Below, in pieces: positions 1 through 5,419 of a stretch of DNA of 5,419 nt (the stretch's first letter is position 1; each line of letters opens with the position of its first letter). This DNA comes from Hyphomicrobiales bacterium (GTDB lineage: Bacteria; Pseudomonadota; Alphaproteobacteria; Rhizobiales; Beijerinckiaceae): contig JAGWKJ010000176.1 in NCBI GenBank assembly GCA_028865375.1, forward strand, positions 1-5,419, read 5' to 3'. The notes beneath the pieces are model-generated. The model saw nothing but the letters and a program-made list of their open reading frames with translations. It did no database searches and had not been told where the DNA came from. The position numbers were made by a program, and so were the translations under genes.

Positions 1-11
1 AATCAATCAAT

Positions 12-40
12 TTGCGTCCTATCGCCGCTTGGCGGATAAA
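12..40 (+). promoter_or_regulatory. Candidate sigma70-like promoter of the fds operon
   Basis: TTGCGT at 12-17 and GATAAA at 35-40 are separated by exactly 17 bases. They match the TTGACA/TATAAT consensus at 3 of 6 and 4 of 6 positions. Transcription would begin near 46-48, leaving a leader of about 35 bases before the fdsG start. The region is clearly richer in A/T than the rest of the window, which supports a promoter. The match is modest, and alphaproteobacterial promoters diverge from consensus, so this is a candidate only; the true promoter could lie left of the window. Confidence 0.3.
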
Positions 41-51
41 CGCTTGAAGCG
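23..51. repeat. Two small inverted repeats in the fds leader/promoter
   Basis: CGCC at 23-26 pairs with GGCG at 31-34; the same stretch can also pair as CCGC 25-28 with GCGG 32-35. Just downstream, CGCTT at 41-45 pairs with AAGCG at 47-51 around a single central base, giving an 11-base palindrome. The first lies between the candidate -35 and -10 boxes and the second directly after the -10, where operators often sit. Arms of 4-5 bases occur by chance in GC-rich DNA, so an operator role is speculative. Some fds operons elsewhere are controlled by the LysR-type regulator FdsR, but no regulator gene is visible here. Confidence 0.25.
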
Positions 52-71
52 ACCGCGAAAGACGGTCGAAC

Positions 72-76
72 GGAGG
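72..76 (+). promoter_or_regulatory. Ribosome binding site of fdsG
   Basis: GGAGG is a strong Shine-Dalgarno core, 5 bases before the ATG at 82. It fixes the fdsG start at 82 and argues against the overlapping frame that begins at 29, which has no such site. Confidence 0.8.
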
Positions 77-81
77 TCCGC

Positions 82-564
82 ATGGGAACCCATGCCCGTT
101 TCGATCCGGCCACTGCGTCGGCGATCGTCGCCGAACGCAAGGCGTCGCCCGGCGCGCTTCTGCCGATCCTCCACGCGCTGCAGGACGCCTTCGGCTACGT
201 CGACCGCGCCGCGATCCCGCTGATCGCCGAGGCGCTGAACCTGTCGCGCGCCGACGTCCACGGCGCGATCTCGTTCTACCACGACTTCCGCGCCGCGCCG
301 CCGGGCCGCCACGTGCTGAAGCTCTGCCGCGCAGAAGCCTGCCAGGCGCGCGGTTGCGAGGCGGTCGTCGAGAGGCTCGCCGACGCGCACGGCATCGCGC
401 CCGGCGCGACGACGCCCGACGGCGCGCTCACCGTCGAGGGCGTCTATTGCCTCGGCAATTGCGCGCTCGGGCCTGCCGCGCTGTTCGACGGCGAGCCATT
501 GGGCCGGCTCGACGCGGCGGCGATAGACGCGCTGGTCGAGCGCGCCTCCGGAGGTTCGGCATGA
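82..564 (+). CDS. fdsG: NAD-dependent formate dehydrogenase gamma subunit (NuoE-like, [2Fe-2S])
   Basis: This 160-residue protein is the small electron-transfer subunit of the cytoplasmic FdsABG formate dehydrogenase and is homologous to NuoE (24 kDa) of complex I. The N-terminal half is a helical domain with the family stretch GAISFYHDF at 61-69. The C-terminal half is a thioredoxin-like ferredoxin fold carrying the [2Fe-2S] ligands C82 and C87 (C-x4-C) and C123 and C127 in CLGNC (C-x3-C), exactly the NuoE spacing. Length is normal for FdsG. The ATG at 82 is supported by GGAGG at 72-76. It is the first gene of the operon, and its stop overlaps the fdsB start as ATGA. In the complex it pairs with FdsB beside the FMN. 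A bidirectional-hydrogenase or complex I NuoE is the alternative, but the downstream fdsB-fdsA-fdhD order makes FdsG the clear choice. Confidence 0.93.
   Translation: MGTHARFDPATASAIVAERKASPGALLPILHALQDAFGYVDRAAIPLIAEALNLSRADVHGAISFYHDFRAAPPGRHVLKLCRAEACQARGCEAVVERLADAHGIAPGATTPDGALTVEGVYCLGNCALGPAALFDGEPLGRLDAAAIDALVERASGGSA
550..554 (+). promoter_or_regulatory. Ribosome binding site that sets the fdsB start
   Basis: GGAGG lies inside the last codons of fdsG, 6 bases before the ATG at 561. The fdsB frame is open further upstream to an ATG at 354, but that would add 69 arginine-rich residues unlike any Fds or Nuo protein, encoded wholly within fdsG. This site therefore identifies 561 as the start and implies translational coupling. 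Confidence 0.8.
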
Positions 565-2114
565 GCGCCAAGGTCTTCGTGCCCAAGGATTCCGCGGCGT
601 TGTCGGTCGGCGCCGAAGGCGTGGCGCGCGAGATCGCGCGGGTCGCCGCGACGCGCGGGATCGCGGTCGAGATCGTGCGCACCGGCTCCCGCGGCGCCTT
701 GTTCCTGGAACCGTTGGTGGAGGTCGAGGCCGGCGGCGCGCGGCACGGCTATGCCGGCGTCGGCGCCTCCGACGTGGCCTCGTTGTTCGACGCCTCGTTC
801 CTTTCGGGCGGCGCGCACCCCAAGTCGATCGGCGAGGTCGCGAAGCATCCGTTCCTCGCGCGCCAGACGCGGCTCACCTTCGCGCGCTGCGGGATCGTCG
901 ATCCGCTGTCGCTCGGCGACTATCGCGCGCACGGCGGCCTGCGCGGCCTGGCGGCGGCGGCCGAGGCGCCCGCGCGGATCGTGCAAGACGTGATCGATTC
1001 CGGGCTGCGCGGCCGGGGCGGCGCGGGCTTTCCGGCGGGCGTCAAGTGGCGCACCGTTGCGGCCGCGCAGGCCGACCGGAAATACGTCGTCTGCAACGCC
1101 GACGAGGGCGACAGCGGCACGTTCGCCGACCGCATGATCCTCGAGGGCGATCCGTTCCTGCTGATCGAGGGCATGGCGATCGCGGGCCTCGCGACCGGCG
1201 CGACCACGGGCTACGTCTACATACGCTCGGAATATCCGCACGGCTTCGAAACCTTCTCGGCCGCGCTGGAGATCGCGCGCGAGGCGGGAATCCTCGGGCG
1301 CGACGTCATGGGTTCGGGCCGCGCGTTCGAGATCGAAGCGCGGCTCGGCGCGGGGGCCTATATCTGCGGCGAAGAGACGTCGCTGCTCGACAGCCTCGAA
1401 GGAAAGCGCGGCCAGGTGCGGCCAAAGCCGCCGCTGCCGGCGCTCGCCGGGCTGTTCGGTAAGCCCACCGTCATCAACAACGTGCTCACATTCTGCGCGG
1501 TCCCGTTCGTGATGGCGGAGGGGCCGAAGGCTTACGCGGGGTTGGGCATGGGCAGGTCGCGCGGCACGCAGCCGTTCCAGATCGGCGGCGCGCTGAAGAA
1601 CGGCGGGCTTGTGGAGCTGGCGTTCGGCGCGACGATCCGCGAGCTGGTCGAGGATTTCGGGGGCGGCTCGTCGACCGGGACGCCGCTGCGCGCGGTGCAG
1701 GTCGGCGGCCCGCTCGGCGCCTACTTCCCGCCTTCGTTGTGGGATACGCCGCTGGACTACGAGGCGATGCTCGCCAAGGGCGGCATGGTCGGCCACGGCG
1801 GCATCGTCGCGTTCGACGGGACGGTCGACATGGCGCGGCAGGCCCAGTTCGCCTTCGAGTTCTGCGCGCACGAGAGCTGCGGCAAGTGCACGCCCTGCCG
1901 CATCGGCTCGACGCGCGGCGCGGAGACGTTGGCGCGCGCGCGCCGCGGCGAGGACCGCGAGGCCAACCTCGAACTCGTGCGCGACCTCTGCGAAACGCTG
2001 ACCGACGCCTCGTTGTGCGCGCTCGGCGGCCTGACGCCGATGCCGGTGATGTCCGCGTTGAACCATTTCCCCGAGGATTTCGCGAAGCCGCCGGTGCGGC
2101 TCGCGGCGGAATAG
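561..2114 (+). CDS. fdsB: NAD-dependent formate dehydrogenase beta subunit (NuoF-like, FMN/NAD+/[4Fe-4S])
   Basis: This 517-residue subunit is the NAD+-reducing (diaphorase) part of the soluble formate dehydrogenase. An N-terminal thioredoxin-like domain of about 110 residues opens with FVPKDSAAL (6-14), typical of FdsB. The NuoF core follows: the glycine-rich GLRGRGGAGFP at 148-158 and NADEGDSGTFADR at 179-191 form the FMN and NAD(H) pocket, and GAGAYICGEETSLLDSLEG is at 263-281. A SLBB-type region follows at roughly 335-415. The C-terminal helical domain binds one [4Fe-4S] cluster through C440, C443 and C446 (ESCGKCTPCR) plus C486 (SLCALGG). DEGDSGTF, where complex I NuoF usually has an E-P pair, fits a formate dehydrogenase. 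The start at 561 is chosen from GGAGG at 550-554 and the N-terminal sequence. The gene overlaps fdsG by 4 bases and ends 9 bases before fdsA. All key residues are present and there is no sign of damage. Confidence 0.95.
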   Translation: MSAKVFVPKDSAALSVGAEGVAREIARVAATRGIAVEIVRTGSRGALFLEPLVEVEAGGARHGYAGVGASDVASLFDASFLSGGAHPKSIGEVAKHPFLARQTRLTFARCGIVDPLSLGDYRAHGGLRGLAAAAEAPARIVQDVIDSGLRGRGGAGFPAGVKWRTVAAAQADRKYVVCNADEGDSGTFADRMILEGDPFLLIEGMAIAGLATGATTGYVYIRSEYPHGFETFSAALEIAREAGILGRDVMGSGRAFEIEARLGAGAYICGEETSLLDSLEGKRGQVRPKPPLPALAGLFGKPTVINNVLTFCAVPFVMAEGPKAYAGLGMGRSRGTQPFQIGGALKNGGLVELAFGATIRELVEDFGGGSSTGTPLRAVQVGGPLGAYFPPSLWDTPLDYEAMLAKGGMVGHGGIVAFDGTVDMARQAQFAFEFCAHESCGKCTPCRIGSTRGAETLARARRGEDREANLELVRDLCETLTDASLCALGGLTPMPVMSALNHFPEDFAKPPVRLAAE

Positions 2115-2118
2115 GAAG
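2113..2118 (+). promoter_or_regulatory. Ribosome binding site of fdsA overlapping the fdsB stop
   Basis: AGGAAG begins inside the fdsB TAG stop (2112-2114) and lies 5 bases before the ATG at 2124. A ribosome ending on fdsB would sit over this site, so coupled translation of the two subunits is likely. Confidence 0.6.
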
Positions 2119-2123
2119 CGACC

Positions 2124-4967
2124 ATGGGCCTCGTCGCCGAAACCGACCACGGAACGCCGGTGCGACCGGCCGCGCGCAGCGTCACGCTGACGATCGACGG
2201 CGCGCGGGTGTCCGTGCCCGCCGGCACGTCGGTGATGGCGGCGGCCTCGCTGATGGGGACGAAGATCCCCAAGCTCTGCGCGACCGACACGCTCGAGGCC
2301 TTCGGCTCGTGCCGGCTCTGCCTCGTCGAGATCGACGGACGCAAGGGCACGCCGGCCTCCTGCACGACGCCGGCCGAGGACGGCATGGTCGTCCGCACCC
2401 AGACGCCGCGGCTCGCCAAGCTGCGCCGCGGCGTGATGGAGCTCTACATCTCCGACCATCCGCTCGATTGCCTGACCTGTTCGGCCAACGGCGACTGCGA
2501 ATTGCAGGACGCCGCCGGCGACGTCGGCCTGCGCGACGTGCGCTACGGCTTCAAGGGCGAGAACCACCTCGACGCGTCGAAGGACGACAGCAACCCCTAT
2601 TTCTCGTTCGATCCGTCCAAGTGCATCGTGTGCTCGCGCTGCGTGCGCGCCTGCGCGGAGGTGCAGGGCACGTTCGCGCTGACCATCGAGGGCCGCGGCT
2701 TCGGCTCCAAGGTGTCGCCTGGCGGCGTCGATTTCCTCGCCTCCGAATGCGTCTCCTGCGGCGCCTGCGTGCAGGCCTGCCCGACGGCGACGCTGAACGA
2801 GAAGAGCGTGATCGAGATCGGGCGGCCGGAGCATTCCGAGGTGACGACCTGCGCCTATTGCGGGGTGGGCTGCGCGTTCAAGGCGGAAATGAAGGGCGAC
2901 GAAGTCGTCCGCATGGTGCCTTGGAAGGAAGGCAAGGCGAACGAGGGCCACAGCTGCGTGAAGGGCCGCTTCGCCTTCGGCTACGCCACGCACCGCGACC
3001 GCGTCCTGAAGCCGATGGTGCGCCCCCGCATCGAGGATCCGTGGCGCGAAGTGTCGTGGGACGAGGCTTTCGCGCGCGCGGCCTCGGAATTCCGGCGCAT
3101 CCAGGCGAAATACGGCCGCGATTCGGTGGGCGCGATCACGTCCTCGCGCTGCACCAACGAGGAGACCTTCCTCGTCCAGAAGCTGGTGCGCGCCGGCTTC
3201 GGCAACAACAACGTCGACACCTGCGCGCGGGTCTGCCATTCGCCGACCGGCTACGGGCTGAAGAACACGTTCGGCACGTCCGCCGGCACGCAGGACTTCG
3301 GGTCGGTCGACGAGGCCGACGTCATGCTGCTGATCGGCGCCAACCCGACCGACGCCCATCCCGTGTTCGCATCGCGGATGAAACGGCGGCTGCGCGAAGG
3401 GGCGAAGCTGATCGTCGCCGATCCGCGCCGCATCGACCTCGTGCGCTCGGCCCACGTCGAGGCGTCGTTCCACCTCCCGCTGTTGCCCGGATCCAACGTC
3501 GCGTTGATCGACGCGCTCGCCCACGTGGTGGCCACCGAGGGGCTGGTGGACGAAGCCTTCGTCGCGGAGCGCTGCGACGCGGCGAGCTTCGCCGCTTGGC
3601 GCGCGTTCGTCTCCGAGCCGCGCAATTCGCCCGAGGCGACGGAGGCCGTCACCGGCGTGCCGGCGGCCGACGTCCGCGCCGCCGCGCGGCTCTACGCGAA
3701 GGGCCCCAACCAGGCGATCTATTACGGCCTCGGCGTCACCGAGCACAGCCAGGGCTCGACCATGGTGATGGGCATGGCGAACCTCGCCATGGCGGTGGGC
3801 GCGATCGGGCGCGAGGGCGTCGGCGTGAATCCGCTGCGCGGGCAGAACAACGTGCAGGGCTCGTGCGACATGGGCTCGTTCCCCCACGAGTTCTCCGGCT
3901 ACCGCCACGTGTCGGACGATTCCGCGCGCGGCGCGTTCGAGGCGCTGTGGGGCGTGACGCTCGGCAGGGAGCCGGGCCTGCGCATCCCCAACATGATCGA
4001 CGAGGCGATCGGCGGCGGCTTCAAGGCGCTCTACGTGCAGGGCGAGGACATCGCCCAGTCCGACCCCGACACGAAGCACATCACCGACGGCCTGCGCGCG
4101 ATGGAATGCGTGATCGTGCAGGACCTGTTCCTCAACGAGACCGCGCGCTACGCCCACGTGTTCCTGCCCGGCGCCTCGTTCCTCGAGAAGGACGGCACCT
4201 TCACCAACGCCGAGCGGCGCATCTCGCGCGTGCGCAAGGTGATGGCGCCGAAGGCGGGGCTCGCCGACTGGGAGGCCACGATCGGCTTCGCCAAGGCGCT
4301 GGGCTTCGAAATGGCCTATTCGCATCCTTCCCAGATCATGGACGAGATCGCGCGGTTGACGCCGACATTCGCGGGCGTCTCCTACGACAAGATCGATCGG
4401 CTGGGCTCGATCCAATGGCCGTGCAACGACGCGGCGCCGGAAGGCACGCCGACGATGCACGTCGGCGGCTTCGTGCGCGGCAAGGGCCGGTTCTTCGTCA
4501 CCGAATACGTGCCGACCAGCGAGCGCACAGGCCCGCGCTTCCCGCTGCTGCTGACCACCGGGCGCATCCTGTCGCAATACAACGTCGGCCAGCAGACGCG
4601 CCGCACCGACAACTCTGTCTGGCATCCCGAGGACGTGCTGGAGATCCATCCCTCCGACGCCGAGTTCCGCGGCGTGCGCGACGGCGACCTCGTGGCGCTC
4701 GCGAGCCGCGCCGGCGAGATCGCGCTGCGCGCCAAGGTGAGCGAGCGGATGCAGCCGGGCGTCGTCTACACGACGTTCCACCACGCCGTGACCGGCGCCA
4801 ACGTCGTGACCACGGAGAACTCCGACTGGGCGACGAACTGCCCGGAATACAAGGTGACCGCGGTGCAAGTGCGCCGGACCAACCACCTCTCCGACTGGCA
4901 GGAGCGCGACCGCGCCGAAGGCGTGTCGCTGCGTCGGATCGAAGGGCCGGCCCATGCCGCCGAGTGA
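2124..4967 (+). CDS. fdsA: NAD-dependent formate dehydrogenase alpha subunit (bis-MGD molybdenum, Cys type)
   Basis: This 947-residue catalytic subunit oxidises formate to CO2 in the cytoplasm. A NuoG-like N-terminus carries a [2Fe-2S] site (C52, C63, C66, C80), then a His-Cys3 [4Fe-4S] site (H112, C116, C119, C125). Two ferredoxin-type [4Fe-4S] motifs follow (C167, C170, C173, C177 and C209, C212, C215, C219). The molybdopterin oxidoreductase part begins with a [4Fe-4S] site (C243, C246, C250, C278) followed by K280, equivalent to the electron-relay lysine of E. coli FdhF. NVDTCARVCHSPT (363-375) places the predicted Mo ligand at C371 next to H372; the codon is TGC, so this is a cysteine and not a selenocysteine enzyme. 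R572 in LRGQNNVQGSCDMG (571-584) is the predicted formate-binding arginine; the 201-residue spacing from C371 equals that in characterised FdsA proteins. A dinucleotide-binding domain spans roughly 805-915. Length is normal and no signal peptide is seen, consistent with a soluble enzyme. The 3' end overlaps fdhD by 14 bases. Confidence 0.97.
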   Translation: MGLVAETDHGTPVRPAARSVTLTIDGARVSVPAGTSVMAAASLMGTKIPKLCATDTLEAFGSCRLCLVEIDGRKGTPASCTTPAEDGMVVRTQTPRLAKLRRGVMELYISDHPLDCLTCSANGDCELQDAAGDVGLRDVRYGFKGENHLDASKDDSNPYFSFDPSKCIVCSRCVRACAEVQGTFALTIEGRGFGSKVSPGGVDFLASECVSCGACVQACPTATLNEKSVIEIGRPEHSEVTTCAYCGVGCAFKAEMKGDEVVRMVPWKEGKANEGHSCVKGRFAFGYATHRDRVLKPMVRPRIEDPWREVSWDEAFARAASEFRRIQAKYGRDSVGAITSSRCTNEETFLVQKLVRAGFGNNNVDTCARVCHSPTGYGLKNTFGTSAGTQDFGSVDEADVMLLIGANPTDAHPVFASRMKRRLREGAKLIVADPRRIDLVRSAHVEASFHLPLLPGSNVALIDALAHVVATEGLVDEAFVAERCDAASFAAWRAFVSEPRNSPEATEAVTGVPAADVRAAARLYAKGPNQAIYYGLGVTEHSQGSTMVMGMANLAMAVGAIGREGVGVNPLRGQNNVQGSCDMGSFPHEFSGYRHVSDDSARGAFEALWGVTLGREPGLRIPNMIDEAIGGGFKALYVQGEDIAQSDPDTKHITDGLRAMECVIVQDLFLNETARYAHVFLPGASFLEKDGTFTNAERRISRVRKVMAPKAGLADWEATIGFAKALGFEMAYSHPSQIMDEIARLTPTFAGVSYDKIDRLGSIQWPCNDAAPEGTPTMHVGGFVRGKGRFFVTEYVPTSERTGPRFPLLLTTGRILSQYNVGQQTRRTDNSVWHPEDVLEIHPSDAEFRGVRDGDLVALASRAGEIALRAKVSERMQPGVVYTTFHHAVTGANVVTTENSDWATNCPEYKVTAVQVRRTNHLSDWQERDRAEGVSLRRIEGPAHAAE
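4942..4946 (+). promoter_or_regulatory. Weak ribosome binding site of fdhD
   Basis: AAGGG lies inside fdsA, 7 bases before the ATG at 4954. It matches the Shine-Dalgarno consensus less well than the sites of fdsG and fdsB. Lower expression would suit an accessory protein needed in less than stoichiometric amounts; that is inference. Confidence 0.35.
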
Positions 4968-5419
4968 CGTCGCGGTCCGCGCGCCCGCCCGGGCGCTCGG
5001 CTATTCCGGCGGCGCGGGCGAGGCGACCTCGCGCGAGGTCGCGGTCGAGGCGCCGATCGGCTTCGTCTATTCCGGCCGGCCGTTCGCGGTGATGATGGCG
5101 ACGCCGGCCGACCTCGAGGACTTCGCCTGGGGCTTCAGCCTCACGGAGGGCGTCGTCGACGATTCCGCCGACGTGCGCGCTGTCGACGTCGCGCCGGAGG
5201 ACGACGGCTTCCGCGTCTCGGTCGCGCTGACGGGCGAGGGGCTGATGCGGCACCTCGGCCGCCGCCGCGCGCTCGCGGGCCGCACCGGCTGCGGCCTGTG
5301 CGGCGTCGAGGACCTGTCGCAGCTCCGCCCCGCGAAGGCGGCGGCCGCCTTCGCCGAGCCGCCGTCGGGGGCGGCCATCGGCCGCGCGTTGGCGGGGCTC
5401 GCCGACGCGCAGCCGCTCA
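4954..5419 (+). CDS. fdhD: Formate dehydrogenase accessory sulfurtransferase FdhD/FdsC (3' end cut by window)
   Basis: 155 residues are visible and the frame is still open at the right edge. FdhD proteins are usually about 260-280 residues, so a little over half is present. FdhD binds bis-MGD and relays sulfur from a cysteine desulfurase to the molybdenum, forming the sulfido ligand that formate dehydrogenase needs; it is called FdsC in some fds operons. Family signatures are EDFAWGFSLTEGVV (55-68) and RTGCGLCG (110-117), whose C113 and C116 form the CxxC pair needed for sulfur transfer. The opening 14 bases overlap the end of fdsA in another frame (ATG 4954, fdsA TGA 4965-4967), and a weak AAGGG precedes it. 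A GC-rich 15-20 residue lead before the conserved part is ordinary for the family. Position directly after fdsA matches known fdsGBA-C operons, in which fdsD normally follows. Confidence 0.93.
   Translation, partial: MPPSDVAVRAPARALGYSGGAGEATSREVAVEAPIGFVYSGRPFAVMMATPADLEDFAWGFSLTEGVVDDSADVRAVDVAPEDDGFRVSVALTGEGLMRHLGRRRALAGRTGCGLCGVEDLSQLRPAKAAAAFAEPPSGAAIGRALAGLADAQPL

Noticed and set aside
1..11. Short tandem repeat aatc-aatc-aat at the left edge
   Set aside because: Fewer than three full copies at the very edge; too short to call a repeat element and it cannot be placed in context.
354..560. 69-codon N-terminal extension of fdsB
   Set aside because: It lies wholly within fdsG and is arginine-rich with no homology to FdsB. 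The ATG at 561 has a strong ribosome binding site and begins a typical FdsB N-terminus.
2124..2900. Possible complex I NuoG in place of FdsA
   Set aside because: The N-terminal Fe-S domains do resemble NuoG, but the protein continues into a full formate dehydrogenase catalytic domain with CARVCH and RGQNNVQG motifs, and fdhD follows.
1739..5092. 1117-codon plus-strand open frame overlapping fdsB, fdsA and fdhD
   Set aside because: It is extremely rich in arginine, alanine and glycine and has no domain. The frames of fdsB, fdsA and fdhD carry clear family motifs over the same bases, so this is a GC-driven shadow.
4498..5253. 251-codon minus-strand open frame across the fdsA-fdhD junction
   Set aside because: The composition is low in complexity and arginine-rich, with no motif, and it is opposite two well-supported genes.

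Overview
The window holds one tightly packed plus-strand operon for a soluble, molybdenum-containing, NAD+-dependent formate dehydrogenase. The order is fdsG (82-564), fdsB (561-2114), fdsA (2124-4967) and the start of fdhD/fdsC (4954 to beyond 5419). The DNA is very GC-rich, with strong G/C preference at third codon positions. Together with this gene order and the protein motifs, that suggests a high-GC proteobacterium, most likely an alphaproteobacterium of the methylotroph/rhizobial kind. This placement is inference; there is no rRNA or other marker gene to confirm it.

Layout: positions 1-81 are a short upstream region, the least GC-rich part of the window. It holds a plausible sigma70-like promoter, small inverted repeats and a clear Shine-Dalgarno sequence. 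The four genes then follow almost without gaps. fdsG and fdsB share an ATGA overlap, fdsB and fdsA are 9 bases apart with the fdsA ribosome binding site touching the fdsB stop codon, and fdsA and fdhD overlap by 14 bases. No stretch longer than 81 bases lacks a gene. No RNA gene, mobile element, CRISPR array or terminator was seen.

How the genes work together: FdsA oxidises formate to CO2 at a bis-MGD molybdenum centre whose predicted protein ligand is cysteine 371. Electrons pass through the FdsA Fe-S clusters to FdsB, where FMN reduces NAD+ to NADH. FdsG adds a further [2Fe-2S] cluster. The cysteine motifs visible in the three subunits account for two [2Fe-2S] and five [4Fe-4S] clusters, the number known for the FdsABG(D) family. 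FdhD is the accessory sulfurtransferase that activates the molybdenum cofactor. FdsB and FdsG, with the N-terminal part of FdsA, resemble the NuoF, NuoE and NuoG subunits of the NADH-oxidising arm of respiratory complex I.

This is a well-described system and nothing in the window points to a new one. The items most worth checking are the regulation of the short upstream region, the genes beyond the right edge (rest of fdhD, expected fdsD), and the very long opposite-strand open frame, which is most likely a composition artefact.
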